Origin: Mycobacterium sp. IS-1742
Lineage (GTDB): Bacteria; Actinomycetota; Actinomycetes; Mycobacteriales; Mycobacteriaceae
Assembly (NCBI RefSeq): GCF_001500125.1
Contig: NZ_LQIV01000041.1
Span: 186,001-250,000, forward strand
Direction: 5' to 3'
Length of the DNA: 64,000 bases
Shown: positions 1-7,969 of the stretch, piece after piece
Position numbering within the stretch: the first letter of the stretch is position 1
Layout of the letters: each line of letters begins with the position of its first letter
The notes under the pieces: generated by a model
The model's database searches: none
Seen by the model: only the letters and a program-made list of their open reading frames with translations
What the model was told of the DNA's origin: nothing
Translations under genes and position numbers: made by a program

Positions 1-482
1 CGCGCCGCCGGCTGGGCCCACACCGGCGGCGGCAACCGCCTCCCGGTGCGCGACCTGATCCGCCTGGCCGGCCACTCGCGGCACTACTTGGCGGTGTTCG
101 ACGACCACACCGAAGAAATCCTCTACCTCGGCCGCGCCAAACGCTGCGCGTCCACGCGCAGCGGTTGGCGTTGTTCGCCAGGGATCGTGGCTGCACCCAC
201 CCCCACTGCACGGTGCCGTTCTACTGGACCGAAGCCCACCACACCGACGACTACTCCCAAGGCGGCCGCACCGATATCGACACCCAAACCCTGGCCTGCC
301 AACCCGCCAACCTGCTCATCGAGAAAACCGGCTGGACCACCATGCGCCCCGGCAACGGCCACACCCACTGGATCCCACCCGAACACCTCGACACCGGCCA
401 ACCAAGAATCAACAACCACTTCCACCCCCACCGCTACCTCACCGACCCCGATAACAGAGGCGGGGGCGATGACCCCGAATAA
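1..482 (+). pseudogene. C-terminal part of a 13E12/DUF222 HNH endonuclease-like gene, frameshifted
   Basis: The gene enters from the left edge of the window. In the frame starting at base 1 it reads RDLIRLAGHSRHYLAVFD and then LYLGRAKR, the stretch that precedes the HNH motif in the mycobacterial 13E12 repeat family. The HNH part itself (FARDRGCTHPHC, then HHTDDYSQGG, ending near 482) is in the third frame. The switch lies at about 150-165 and is what one missing base would give. The family occurs in many similar copies in mycobacteria and is thought to be nuclease-related, often within mobile or repeated loci. The copy is therefore either a decayed pseudogene or carries a sequencing error. 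No partner element is visible because the 5' end is outside the window. Confidence 0.7.
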
Positions 483-506
483 CCCTGAGTGAGACCAATT
501 TGCGGT

Positions 507-1049
507 CTACAACGGTGATGCGCCTCGGAGGTGCTCGAAGATCAGCGACGTCTGCGTCCCCGCCACGTCCGCATCGGCGTTGAGGTTCTCCACGACGAAC
601 GCCCGCAGGTCCTCGGTGTCCCGCGCCGCGACGTGGAGGATGAAATCGTCGGCGCCGGCGAGGAAGTACACGTCCATCACCTGCGGCTTGCTGCGGATGT
701 GTTGGATGAAGTCGCGGATCCTGCCCCGGGCATTCGACTGCAGGGTCACCGAGATCATCGCCTGGAGCGACAGGCCCAGGGCCGCGGGGTTGATGTCGGT
801 GTAGAACCCCCGGATCACGCCGAGCTCCTGGAGCCGCCGGACGCGGCCATGACAGGTCGACGGCGCGATCCCGATCGACTCGGCCAGCGCGCTGTTGGAC
901 ATCCGGGCGTCGGCATGCAGCGCGGACAGGATGCGGCGGTCGACCTCGTCGATGTCACCCGGCCGAACATCCTTCGACAGGCGCGCCGCTTTGAATGCTG
1001 AGTTCGTCGATCCTTCCGTCACCGGCCCAATATAGCGAATACTCGTCAT
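507..1049 (-). CDS. aldR: Lrp/AsnC-family regulator, AldR type
   Basis: A 180-residue transcription factor with an N-terminal helix-turn-helix (about residues 33-92, DIDEVDRRILSALHADARMS onward) and a C-terminal RAM/AsnC ligand-binding domain. It is transcribed away from the alanine dehydrogenase gene ald, the same arrangement as Rv2779c/Rv2780 in M. tuberculosis, where AldR represses ald and responds to amino acids. The basis for the AldR call is the family fold plus this divergent position. The start is the ATG at 1049; the first 30 residues are not typical of the family and a later start is possible. Only about 60 bases separate it from ald, so the two genes share one control region. Confidence 0.85.
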   Translation of the reverse strand: MTSIRYIGPVTEGSTNSAFKAARLSKDVRPGDIDEVDRRILSALHADARMSNSALAESIGIAPSTCHGRVRRLQELGVIRGFYTDINPAALGLSLQAMISVTLQSNARGRIRDFIQHIRSKPQVMDVYFLAGADDFILHVAARDTEDLRAFVVENLNADADVAGTQTSLIFEHLRGASPL

Positions 1050-1105
1050 TACGATTGTGCTCAGATCGAAGTTTCTTCACAATTTCACCATTGCCTACGT
1101 GAGGA
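1050..1105. promoter_or_regulatory. aldR-ald divergent control region
   Basis: This AT-rich stretch separates the two divergent genes. It holds a separated inverted repeat, ATTGTG at 1054-1059 and CACAAT at 1078-1083, a possible binding site for an Lrp-type protein. A -10-like TACGAT lies at 1050-1055. A GAGGAG ribosome-binding sequence at 1101-1106 precedes the ald ATG at 1111. Operator identity is inferred from position and symmetry only. Confidence 0.4.
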
Positions 1106-1110
1106 GCATC

Positions 1111-2238
1111 ATGCGCGTCGGGATCCCGACCGAGATCAAGAACAACGAGTACCGGGTCGCCATCACACCCGCGGGCGTGGCGGAACTGACCAACCGCGGT
1201 CACGATGTGCTGATCCAATCCGGCGCCGGTGACGGTTCTGCCATCTCCGACGCCGACTTCAAAGCGGCCGGCGCCCAGCTGGTCACCCACGCCGACGAGG
1301 TGTGGGCCGAGGCCGACCTCCTGCTCAAGGTCAAGGAGCCGATCGAGCCCGAATACTCCCGCATGCGCGAGGGCCAGACCCTGTTCACCTACCTGCACCT
1401 GGCCGCGTCGAAGCCCTGCACCGACGCCCTGCTCGCCTCGGGCACCACGTCCATCGCCTACGAGACGGTGCAGACCGTCGGTTCGGACGGTTCGACAGCC
1501 CTGCCCCTGCTGGCACCGATGAGCGAAGTGGCCGGCCGGCTCTCCGCCCAGGTCGGCGCCTACCACCTGATGCGCACCCAGGGCGGTCGCGGCGTGCTGA
1601 TGGGCGGCGTCCCCGGCGTCGCCCCGGCCAAGGTCGTGGTGATCGGCGGCGGTATGGCGGGCGACAACGCCGCCGCCGTGGCCTGGGGTATGGGTGCGCA
1701 CGTCACCGTCTTCGACCTCAACATCAACATCCTCCGCAAGATCGATGCCGAGTACGGCGGCGCCATCGAGACCCGGTACTCCTCGCGCCTCGAGCTGGAC
1801 GAGGCCGTCAAGCAGGCCGACCTGGTGATCGGCGCGGTGCTGATCCCCGGCGCCAAGGCGCCCAAGCTGGTCACCAATTCGACTGTCGCACAGATGAAGT
1901 CGGGTGCCGTGCTGGTCGACATCGCCATCGACCAGGGCGGCTGCTTCGAGGATTCCCGGCCGACCACCCACGACGATCCGACATTCGCGGTGCACGACAC
2001 GGTCATCTACTGCGTGGCCAACATGCCGGGGGCCGTCCCCCGCACTTCGACGTTCGCGCTGACCAACGCCACCATGCCCTACGTCCTCAAACTCGCCGAC
2101 AAGGGCTGGCGCGCCGCATGCCAGGGTGATCCCGCGCTGGCCAAGGGTCTGTCCACCCACGCCGGCGCAGTGCTCAACGAGCACGTCGCCGCCGACCTCG
2201 CACTGCCCTTCACCGATCCGGCGACCGTTCTGGCCTGA
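1111..2238 (+). CDS. ald: L-alanine dehydrogenase
   Basis: Catalyses NAD-dependent interconversion of L-alanine and pyruvate plus ammonia, and in mycobacteria also glyoxylate to glycine. The protein of 375 residues begins MRVGIPTEIKNNEYRVA, the family's signature N-terminus with substrate-binding residues, and contains the Rossmann stretch KVVVIGGGMAGDNAA near residue 170. The ATG at 1111 was chosen over an upstream in-frame ATG at 1057 because it gives the conserved N-terminus and has a GAGGAG ribosome-binding sequence. Expression probably depends on the divergent AldR. It ends 2 bases from the convergent SEC-C gene. Confidence 0.97.
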   Translation: MRVGIPTEIKNNEYRVAITPAGVAELTNRGHDVLIQSGAGDGSAISDADFKAAGAQLVTHADEVWAEADLLLKVKEPIEPEYSRMREGQTLFTYLHLAASKPCTDALLASGTTSIAYETVQTVGSDGSTALPLLAPMSEVAGRLSAQVGAYHLMRTQGGRGVLMGGVPGVAPAKVVVIGGGMAGDNAAAVAWGMGAHVTVFDLNINILRKIDAEYGGAIETRYSSRLELDEAVKQADLVIGAVLIPGAKAPKLVTNSTVAQMKSGAVLVDIAIDQGGCFEDSRPTTHDDPTFAVHDTVIYCVANMPGAVPRTSTFALTNATMPYVLKLADKGWRAACQGDPALAKGLSTHAGAVLNEHVAADLALPFTDPATVLA

Positions 2239-2240
2239 CG

Positions 2241-2633
2241 TCAGTCGACGTCACCGTCCACGTAGAACCACCGCCCGGCCCGAACAGCGAACCGGGACCG
2301 CTCGCGAAGGACGCCGCTGCGTTGGCCCCGGCGGTAGTGCGCACGGAACTCCACCTCGCCGGTGACGTCTCCGCGCCCACCGCCGGTCACGTCGACGATC
2401 TCCAGGCCGACCCACCGCAGGCCCGGATCGGGCGTCAGCGCGGCCGGGCGGGTGCGTGGATGCCAGGTCCGCCGGACGTGGTCGAGATCGCCGACGGCGT
2501 AGGCGCTGTAGCGCGACCGCATCAGTTCCTCGGCGGTGTCGGCCTGACGCTCGCCCGCATGCAGCGGCAGGCAGCAGCGTGCGAACGCTTCGCCGGTGCC
2601 GCACGGACACGGGTGGTTGGGCTTCTGGGTCAA
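2241..2633 (-). CDS. YchJ/UPF0225-type SEC-C motif protein
   Basis: A 130-residue protein that opens with a zinc-binding SEC-C motif (HPCPCGTGEAFARCC, residues 7-21), followed by an NTF2-like YchJ domain with the family stretch ELMRSRYSAYAVGD and ending in WFYVDGDVD. Family function is not established; SEC-C motifs bind zinc and often mediate protein or nucleic-acid contacts. It lies 4 bases downstream of the beta-lactamase gene on the same strand and is likely cotranscribed with it. Confidence 0.8.
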   Translation of the reverse strand: MTQKPNHPCPCGTGEAFARCCLPLHAGERQADTAEELMRSRYSAYAVGDLDHVRRTWHPRTRPAALTPDPGLRWVGLEIVDVTGGGRGDVTGEVEFRAHYRRGQRSGVLRERSRFAVRAGRWFYVDGDVD

Positions 2634-2637
2634 AGCG

Positions 2638-3531
2638 CTACCTGCGCAACAACAACGGGAGCACCGCCGCGGTCACCTCGCCGACCAACGGCCGCATGTT
2701 CTCGGCGTCCGGATCGTCGGTGGCGGTCTTCGTCATGACCGCCAGCAGCAGCCGCTGCCCCTGCGGGCCGTACGCGATGCCGACGTCGTTGGTGGTGCCG
2801 TAGTCGCCGCTGCCGGTCTTGTCGGCCGTCGTCCATCCCGGTGGCAGTCCCGCCCGCATACTGGACGTCTCGTTGGCCCGCATCCAATCCTCGAGTAGGC
2901 GGCGCTGCGGTGGGGCGAGCGCGTCGCCGGTCAGGATGGCCCGGAACCCCCCGGCCAGCGCCTCGGGCGTGCTGGTGTCCCGCGGATCCCCCGGGACCGC
3001 CGCATTCAACTCGATCTCATACCGGTCAAGGCGTGAACGCGGATCACCGATGCCGCGGGCGAACGCCGTGACCGCGGGCGGCCCACCCACGTTCCGCAGC
3101 AGGATGTTCGCGGCGGCGTTGTCGCTGACCTGCAGGATCGCCTGGCACAGTTCGGCCAACGTCATCTCGCCACCCACCCGTGGTTCGGTGCGCGGCGAGT
3201 TGGGTTGGACGTCAGCCGCAGTCACGGGCAACGTCTGGTCGAGCGACCGCTCACCGCGCCCGACGAGCTGGAGGACCTGCGCCGCCAGGTAGGCCTTGAA
3301 CGTCGAGCACATGGCGAACGACTCCTGTGCCCGGTGGGCCACCGTGCGACCGGTGTCGAGATCGACCGCGAACACCCCGATCACCGCGTTGTTGGCGCGT
3401 TCCAGAGCCTCGACGCCCCCCGCGGGCGGTTGGGCGAACGCGGGCCGGCCGGCGTACGTGGCGAACGCCGCCGCACCGCCGAGCACGGCGGTGGCGGACA
3501 GAAGTCGTCTACGGGTGAGGGGGTAGGCCAT
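2638..3531 (-). CDS. blaC: Class A beta-lactamase, Tat-exported
   Basis: A serine beta-lactamase of 297 residues that hydrolyses beta-lactams outside the membrane. The N-terminus has a twin-arginine signal (TRRRLLSATAVL, residues 6-17) and a likely cleavage after AFA. All catalytic motifs are visible: STFK (76-79), SDN (136-138), the omega-loop E172/N176 (YEIELN) and KTG (238-240). The signal has no lipobox cysteine. M. tuberculosis BlaC has SDG instead of SDN, so this enzyme is closer to the general class A pattern at that position. The symbol is assigned by family and genus; M. smegmatis calls its version blaS. Confidence 0.92.
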   Translation of the reverse strand: MAYPLTRRRLLSATAVLGGAAAFATYAGRPAFAQPPAGGVEALERANNAVIGVFAVDLDTGRTVAHRAQESFAMCSTFKAYLAAQVLQLVGRGERSLDQTLPVTAADVQPNSPRTEPRVGGEMTLAELCQAILQVSDNAAANILLRNVGGPPAVTAFARGIGDPRSRLDRYEIELNAAVPGDPRDTSTPEALAGGFRAILTGDALAPPQRRLLEDWMRANETSSMRAGLPPGWTTADKTGSGDYGTTNDVGIAYGPQGQRLLLAVMTKTATDDPDAENMRPLVGEVTAAVLPLLLRR

Positions 3532-3571
3532 GCCTCGATGTCATCACGGCCCCCGCCTCCGGCGCAACGTG

Positions 3572-4876
3572 TTACCGGCCGACGGTCTGAAGTGGCTTCG
3601 GCAGAGACGATTTGGTGCGGTGCGGACCCAGAATCGCCGCCCCGTAGGAGCGGGTGAGCAGCTGGCGCGCCACCGCGTTGACCTCGTCGAGGGTGACCGC
3701 GCTGATCTGCTCGAGCGTGTAGTCGATGCTGCGGTGCTTGCCGTAGTTCAGCTCGCTGCGGCCGATCCGGTGCATTCGCGAACCGGAATCCTCCAGTCCT
3801 AGAACCAAACCACCGCGCAACGAGCCCTTCGCGATCCGGCACTCCGATTCGGTGATCCCGTCGCGGGCCACGTCTTCGAGCACGGCCGTCGTCACCCGGA
3901 CCACCTCGTCGAACCGTTCCGGTTGGCACGCCGCGTAGATCGACAGTGCTCCGCTGTCGGAGAACGTGTCGACCGTGGAGTACACCGAGTACGCCAGGCC
4001 TCGGGTCTCCCGGATCTCTTGGAACAACCGGGAACTCAGTCCACCGCCCAGTGCGGTGTTGAGGACGGACAGCGCCCACCGGTGATCCCAGTGCCGGCCG
4101 GGGGTGCGCACGCCCATCGACAGATGGGTCTGTTCGGCGTCGCGGTTGATCAGCTGCAGCGTCGGGCGCCCCGGCACCCGCCCGGTGCCCTTGCGCGGCG
4201 GCACCGCCGAATGTCCACGAATGAGCCTGGGCCCGAAGTGTTTCCGGGCCAAGGCCACGACGTCGTCGTGTTCGACGTTGCCGGCGACCGCCAGCACCAT
4301 CCGTTCGGGCACATAGCGCCGGACGTGGAAGGAGTGCAGTTGGTTGCGGGTCATCCCCTCGATCGACTCGATGCTGCCGATCACGGGCCGCCCGACCGGG
4401 TGGGAGCCGAACATCGCCGACAGGAAGACGTCGCCGAGCGTGTCCTCGGGATCGTCGTCGCGCATGGCGATCTCCTCGAGCACCACGTCGCGTTCCACCT
4501 CGACGTCCTCGACAGCACACCGGCCGCGGAGCACCACGTCGGCGACGAGGTCGACCGCCAGCTCGAGGTCGGTGTCGAGTACGTGCGCGTAGTAGCAGGT
4601 GTGCTCACGGGCGGTGAAGGCGTTCAACTCGCCGCCGACCGCGTCCACCGCCTGCGCGATGTCCACGGCGGTGCGGGTCGGCGTCGACTTGAACAGCAGG
4701 TGTTCGAGGAAGTGTGCGGCGCCGGCCACCGTCGGGCCCTCGTCGCGGGACCCGACGTTGACCCACACCCCGACCGATGCGGACCGCACCGACGGGATGC
4801 GCTCGGTGACCACCCGCAGGCCGCCGGGCAGCGTGGTGCGGCGCACCGTGGTGTCATCCACGGTGGCCGCGTCCAC
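3572..4876 (-). CDS. pepR: M16-family zinc metalloprotease (processing peptidase type)
   Basis: A pitrilysin/MPP-like peptidase with the inverted zinc motif HFLEH at residues 55-59 and the downstream acidic helix (VERDVVLEEI) that supplies the third ligand. The frame is open back to 4987, but that part overlaps the 3' end of PNPase and is low-complexity. The GTG at 4876 gives 434 residues, close to the size I recall for M. tuberculosis PepR, and places the start after the PNPase stop. GTG 4861 is an alternative. It is in an operon with gpsI, the order known in M. tuberculosis. Substrate is unknown. Confidence 0.88.
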   Translation of the reverse strand: MDAATVDDTTVRRTTLPGGLRVVTERIPSVRSASVGVWVNVGSRDEGPTVAGAAHFLEHLLFKSTPTRTAVDIAQAVDAVGGELNAFTAREHTCYYAHVLDTDLELAVDLVADVVLRGRCAVEDVEVERDVVLEEIAMRDDDPEDTLGDVFLSAMFGSHPVGRPVIGSIESIEGMTRNQLHSFHVRRYVPERMVLAVAGNVEHDDVVALARKHFGPRLIRGHSAVPPRKGTGRVPGRPTLQLINRDAEQTHLSMGVRTPGRHWDHRWALSVLNTALGGGLSSRLFQEIRETRGLAYSVYSTVDTFSDSGALSIYAACQPERFDEVVRVTTAVLEDVARDGITESECRIAKGSLRGGLVLGLEDSGSRMHRIGRSELNYGKHRSIDYTLEQISAVTLDEVNAVARQLLTRSYGAAILGPHRTKSSLPKPLQTVGR

Positions 4877-4907
4877 GCTTGCTGTGCTGCGCCGCAGCGA
4901 TTGCCGA

Positions 4908-7214
4908 CTAATTGCCGGCGGTGGCGGCGTCGGCGGTCGCGGGTGCCTCACCCTTGTCCGAGGCCTTGTCCGAGGTGTCGCCCGCACCGTTGGCGGCGGC
5001 CTCCTCCTCGGCGACCAGGACGAGGGAGATCTTGCCGCGATTGTCGATGTCGGCGATCTCCACGCGCAGCTTGTCGCCCACCTTGGCCACGTCCTCGACC
5101 TTGGCGATGCGCTTGCCGCGGCCCAGCTTGGAGATGTGCACCAGACCGTCGCGGCCCGGCAGCAGCGAGACGAAGGCGCCGAAGTCGGTCGTCTTCACCA
5201 CGGTGCCGAGGAACCGCTCGCCGATCTTGGGCAGCTGCGGGTTGGCGATCGCGTTGATCTTGTCGATCGCGGCCTGGGCGGCCTCGCCGTTGGAGGCGCC
5301 GACGAACACGGTGCCGTCGTCCTCGATGGAGATCGACGCGCCGGTCTCCTCGGTGATCGAGTTGATCATCTTGCCCTTGGGCCCGATGACCTCGCCGATC
5401 TTGTCGACCGGGACCTTGATCGTCGTGATCCGCGGGGCGTACGGGCTCATCTCGTCCGGCGCGTCGATGGCCTCGGCCATCACCTCGAGGATCGTGATCC
5501 GGGCGTCCTTGGCCTGCGACAGCGCACCGGCCAGCACCTGCGACGGGATGCCGTCGAGCTTGGTGTCCAACTGCAGAGCGGTGACGAAGTCCTTGGTGCC
5601 CGCGCACTTGAAGTCCATGTCGCCGAAGGCATCCTCGGCGCCGAGGATGTCGGTCAACGTCACGAAGCGCCGCTCGGTCTTGCCGTCCACTTCGACGTCG
5701 TCGGACACCAGGCCCATCGCGATACCGGCGACCGGCGCCTTCAACGGCACACCGGCGTTCAGCAGCGACAGCGTCGATGCGCACACCGAGCCCATCGACG
5801 TCGAACCGTTCGAGCTCAGCGCCTCGGACACCTGGCGGATCGCGTACGGGAACTCCTCGACGCTCGGCAGCACCGGCATCAGGGCCCGCTCGGCGAGCGC
5901 ACCGTGGCCGATCTCGCGGCGCTTGGGCGAACCGACACGGCCGGTCTCACCGGTCGAATACGGCGGGAAGTTGTAGTGGTGCATGTAGCGCTTGCTGGTT
6001 TCGGGCCCCAGCGAGTCGATCTGCTGGGCCATCTTCACCATGTCCAGCGTGGTGACGCCCAGGATCTGCGTCTCGCCGCGCTCGAACAGTGCGCTGCCGT
6101 GGGCCCGCGGCACGATCGCGACCTCCGCGGACAGCGCACGGATGTCGGTGACGCCGCGACCGTCGATGCGGAAGTGGTCGGTCAGGATGCGCTGGCGCAC
6201 CAGCTTCTTGGTCAGCGAACGGAACGCCCCGCCGATCTCCTTCTCGCGGCCGGCGTACTGCTCGGCGAGCCGCCCGAGGACCTCGACCTTGATCTCGTCC
6301 GTGCGGTTGTTGCGCTCTTCCTTGCCCGCGATGGTCAGCGCCTCGGACAGGGCGTCGGTCGCAACCGAGGCGACCGCGTAGTAGACGTCCTCGCCGTACT
6401 CCGGGAACAGCGGGTAGTCCGCGGTCGGCTTGGCGGCACGCTCGGCGAGCGCCTGCTGGGCGGCGCACAGGGCGGCGATGAACGGCTTGGCCGCCTCGAG
6501 ACCCTCGGCGACGACGGTCTCGGTGGGCGCCTGGGCACCGCCGGCGACCAGTTCGACGACCTTGTCGGTGGCCTCGGCCTCGACCATCATGATCGCGACT
6601 TCGTCGTCTTCATCGCGCGTTCCCGGGACGACCCGCCCGGCGACGACCATGTCGAACACCGCACGCTCGAGCTGCTCGACGGTCGGGAACGCGACCCACT
6701 GGCCGTCGATCAGCGCGACCCGCACGCCGCCGACCGGGCCGGAGAACGGCAGGCCGGCGATCTGGGTGGACGCCGAGGCGGCGTTGATGGCCACCACGTC
6801 GTACAGATCCTTGGGATCCAGGCTCATCACGGTGACGACGACCTGGATCTCGTTGCGCAGGCCGGAGACGAACGTCGGACGCAGCGGACGGTCGATCAAC
6901 CGGCAGGTCAGGATGGCGTCGGTGGAGGGACGGCCCTCACGACGGAAGAACGAACCGGGGATGCGACCCGCGGCGTACATCCGCTCCTCGACGTCGATCG
7001 TCAGCGGGAAGAAGTCGAAGTGGTCCTTCGGGTTCTTGCTGGCCGAGGTGGCCGACAGCAGCATGGTCTCGTCGTCGAGGTAGGCGACGACGGCGCCGGC
7101 CGCCTGCTGGGCCAGCCGGCCGGTCTCGAAACGGATGGTGCGGGTGCCGAAGCTCCCGTTGTCGATGACGGCGGTCGATTCGTACACACCGTCTTCAATT
7201 TCAACTACAGACAT
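4908..7214 (-). CDS. pnp: Polynucleotide phosphorylase / guanosine pentaphosphate synthetase
   Basis: PNPase (768 residues; gpsI in M. tuberculosis) degrades RNA 3' to 5' using phosphate and can add 3' tails; the actinobacterial enzyme was also described as making guanosine pentaphosphate. Two RNase PH-like halves are present, the first starting near residue 10 and the second near 370 with FPPYSTGETGRVGSPKRREI. They are followed by a KH domain (from about 596, GPKG at 611-614) and an S1 domain (about 665-735, TTDFGAFVSLLPGRDGLVHI). The tail after 740 is acidic and alanine-rich. The ATG at 7214 gives the usual MSVVEIEDG start. It is the last-but-one gene of an rpsO-gpsI-pepR run. Confidence 0.97.
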   Translation of the reverse strand: MSVVEIEDGVYESTAVIDNGSFGTRTIRFETGRLAQQAAGAVVAYLDDETMLLSATSASKNPKDHFDFFPLTIDVEERMYAAGRIPGSFFRREGRPSTDAILTCRLIDRPLRPTFVSGLRNEIQVVVTVMSLDPKDLYDVVAINAASASTQIAGLPFSGPVGGVRVALIDGQWVAFPTVEQLERAVFDMVVAGRVVPGTRDEDDEVAIMMVEAEATDKVVELVAGGAQAPTETVVAEGLEAAKPFIAALCAAQQALAERAAKPTADYPLFPEYGEDVYYAVASVATDALSEALTIAGKEERNNRTDEIKVEVLGRLAEQYAGREKEIGGAFRSLTKKLVRQRILTDHFRIDGRGVTDIRALSAEVAIVPRAHGSALFERGETQILGVTTLDMVKMAQQIDSLGPETSKRYMHHYNFPPYSTGETGRVGSPKRREIGHGALAERALMPVLPSVEEFPYAIRQVSEALSSNGSTSMGSVCASTLSLLNAGVPLKAPVAGIAMGLVSDDVEVDGKTERRFVTLTDILGAEDAFGDMDFKCAGTKDFVTALQLDTKLDGIPSQVLAGALSQAKDARITILEVMAEAIDAPDEMSPYAPRITTIKVPVDKIGEVIGPKGKMINSITEETGASISIEDDGTVFVGASNGEAAQAAIDKINAIANPQLPKIGERFLGTVVKTTDFGAFVSLLPGRDGLVHISKLGRGKRIAKVEDVAKVGDKLRVEIADIDNRGKISLVLVAEEEAAANGAGDTSDKASDKGEAPATADAATAGN

Positions 7215-7539
7215 TGACGTCCGTACAGCCTCTCTGAATTCATTCAGCTGTTTCGCGTCGTCACGCCGGGAACACTCACAGCGGATGAACCACCGGCCTT
7301 GATGCGGCTACGGCCGTCGATCGAAGCGGCCGGGGACCCTCGGATCACCGGCAGCCACTACCGAAGACCGCCCGATCAGGCGGCTCCTGGCATGACACAC
7401 GGGAACGAGACCCGCGGATCTGCGCGTATCGCACCCAACATGCGTTCGAGCATGAGCGTCGAACACATCCATGCTACATGGCGGCCCTGCGCGATCGGAC
7501 CCTGGACGACCCCGGCGGCGATTCGCCCGGACACACGAA
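7215..7539. other. Non-coding gap between rpsO terminator and pnp
   Basis: About 325 bases with no convincing gene on either strand. In M. tuberculosis the lipoprotein gene lppU lies between rpsO and gpsI; it is absent here. The stretch must contain the pnp promoter and leader. A short perfect inverted repeat, GTTCGA at 7444-7449 and TCGAAC at 7459-7464, could form a small hairpin. A purine-rich GAGAGG about 15 bases before the pnp ATG may be its ribosome-binding site. The plus-strand frame at 7299-7634 runs through the rpsO terminator and looks spurious. Confidence 0.5.
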
Positions 7540-7576
7540 CGCGGCCGGGCCCGACGCGTGGACGGGCCCGGCCGCG
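7540..7576 (-). terminator. Strong hairpin terminator downstream of rpsO
   Basis: A perfect 14-bp inverted repeat, arms 7540-7553 and 7563-7576, with a 9-base loop, starts about 19 bases after the rpsO stop codon. The stem is entirely G and C and no U tract follows, as is common for mycobacterial intrinsic terminators. It probably separates rpsO from pnp, or serves as an RNA-processing site between them. Confidence 0.75.
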
Positions 7577-7594
7577 GCCGAGTGGGGGGACGCG

Positions 7595-7864
7595 TCAGCG
7601 ACGCAGACCCAGCCGCTCGATCAGCGAGCGGTAGCGCTCGACGTCGACCTGGGCGACGTACTTCAGCAGCCGGCGGCGACGACCGACCAGCAGCAGCAGT
7701 CCGCGCCGCGAGTGGTGGTCGTGCTTGTGCTGCTTGAGATGCTCGGTGAGGTCCGAGATGCGCTTGGTCAGCAGGGCGACCTGCGCCTCGGGTGAGCCGG
7801 TGTCCGACTCGTGCAGGCCGTACTGGCCCAGGATCTCTTTTTTCTGCTCGGCGGTAAGCGCCAC
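7595..7864 (-). CDS. rpsO: 30S ribosomal protein S15
   Basis: An 89-residue S15 that binds the central domain of 16S rRNA early in 30S assembly. The sequence has the family core: HESDTGSPEAQVALLTKRI, then HLKQHKHDHHSRRGLLLLVG and RRRRLLKYV. The GTG start at 7864 is preceded by a GGAG ribosome-binding sequence. A -10-like TAGACT on the minus strand at 7950-7955 would give a leader of about 80 bases, room for the S15 autoregulation known in other bacteria. A strong hairpin follows the stop. Confidence 0.97.
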   Translation of the reverse strand: MALTAEQKKEILGQYGLHESDTGSPEAQVALLTKRISDLTEHLKQHKHDHHSRRGLLLLVGRRRRLLKYVAQVDVERYRSLIERLGLRR

Positions 7865-7969
7865 GAAACTACTCCATCCATCGGTCCGCGGGTGACAAAG
7901 AAAGGCGACGTGGCCACCGCGAACTGCAGCACACGTCGTTGCGTCGAGCAGTCTACCGCGAGTCGACGC

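Noticed and set aside
4599..7217. An 872-codon plus-strand open frame opposite pnp
   Set aside because: It is a complement shadow of PNPase, with Arg/Gly/Leu/Asp-rich sequence and no start context or domain.
7299..7634. A plus-strand open frame between pnp and rpsO
   Set aside because: It runs through the rpsO terminator and into rpsO, is Arg/Pro/Thr-rich and has no family motif.
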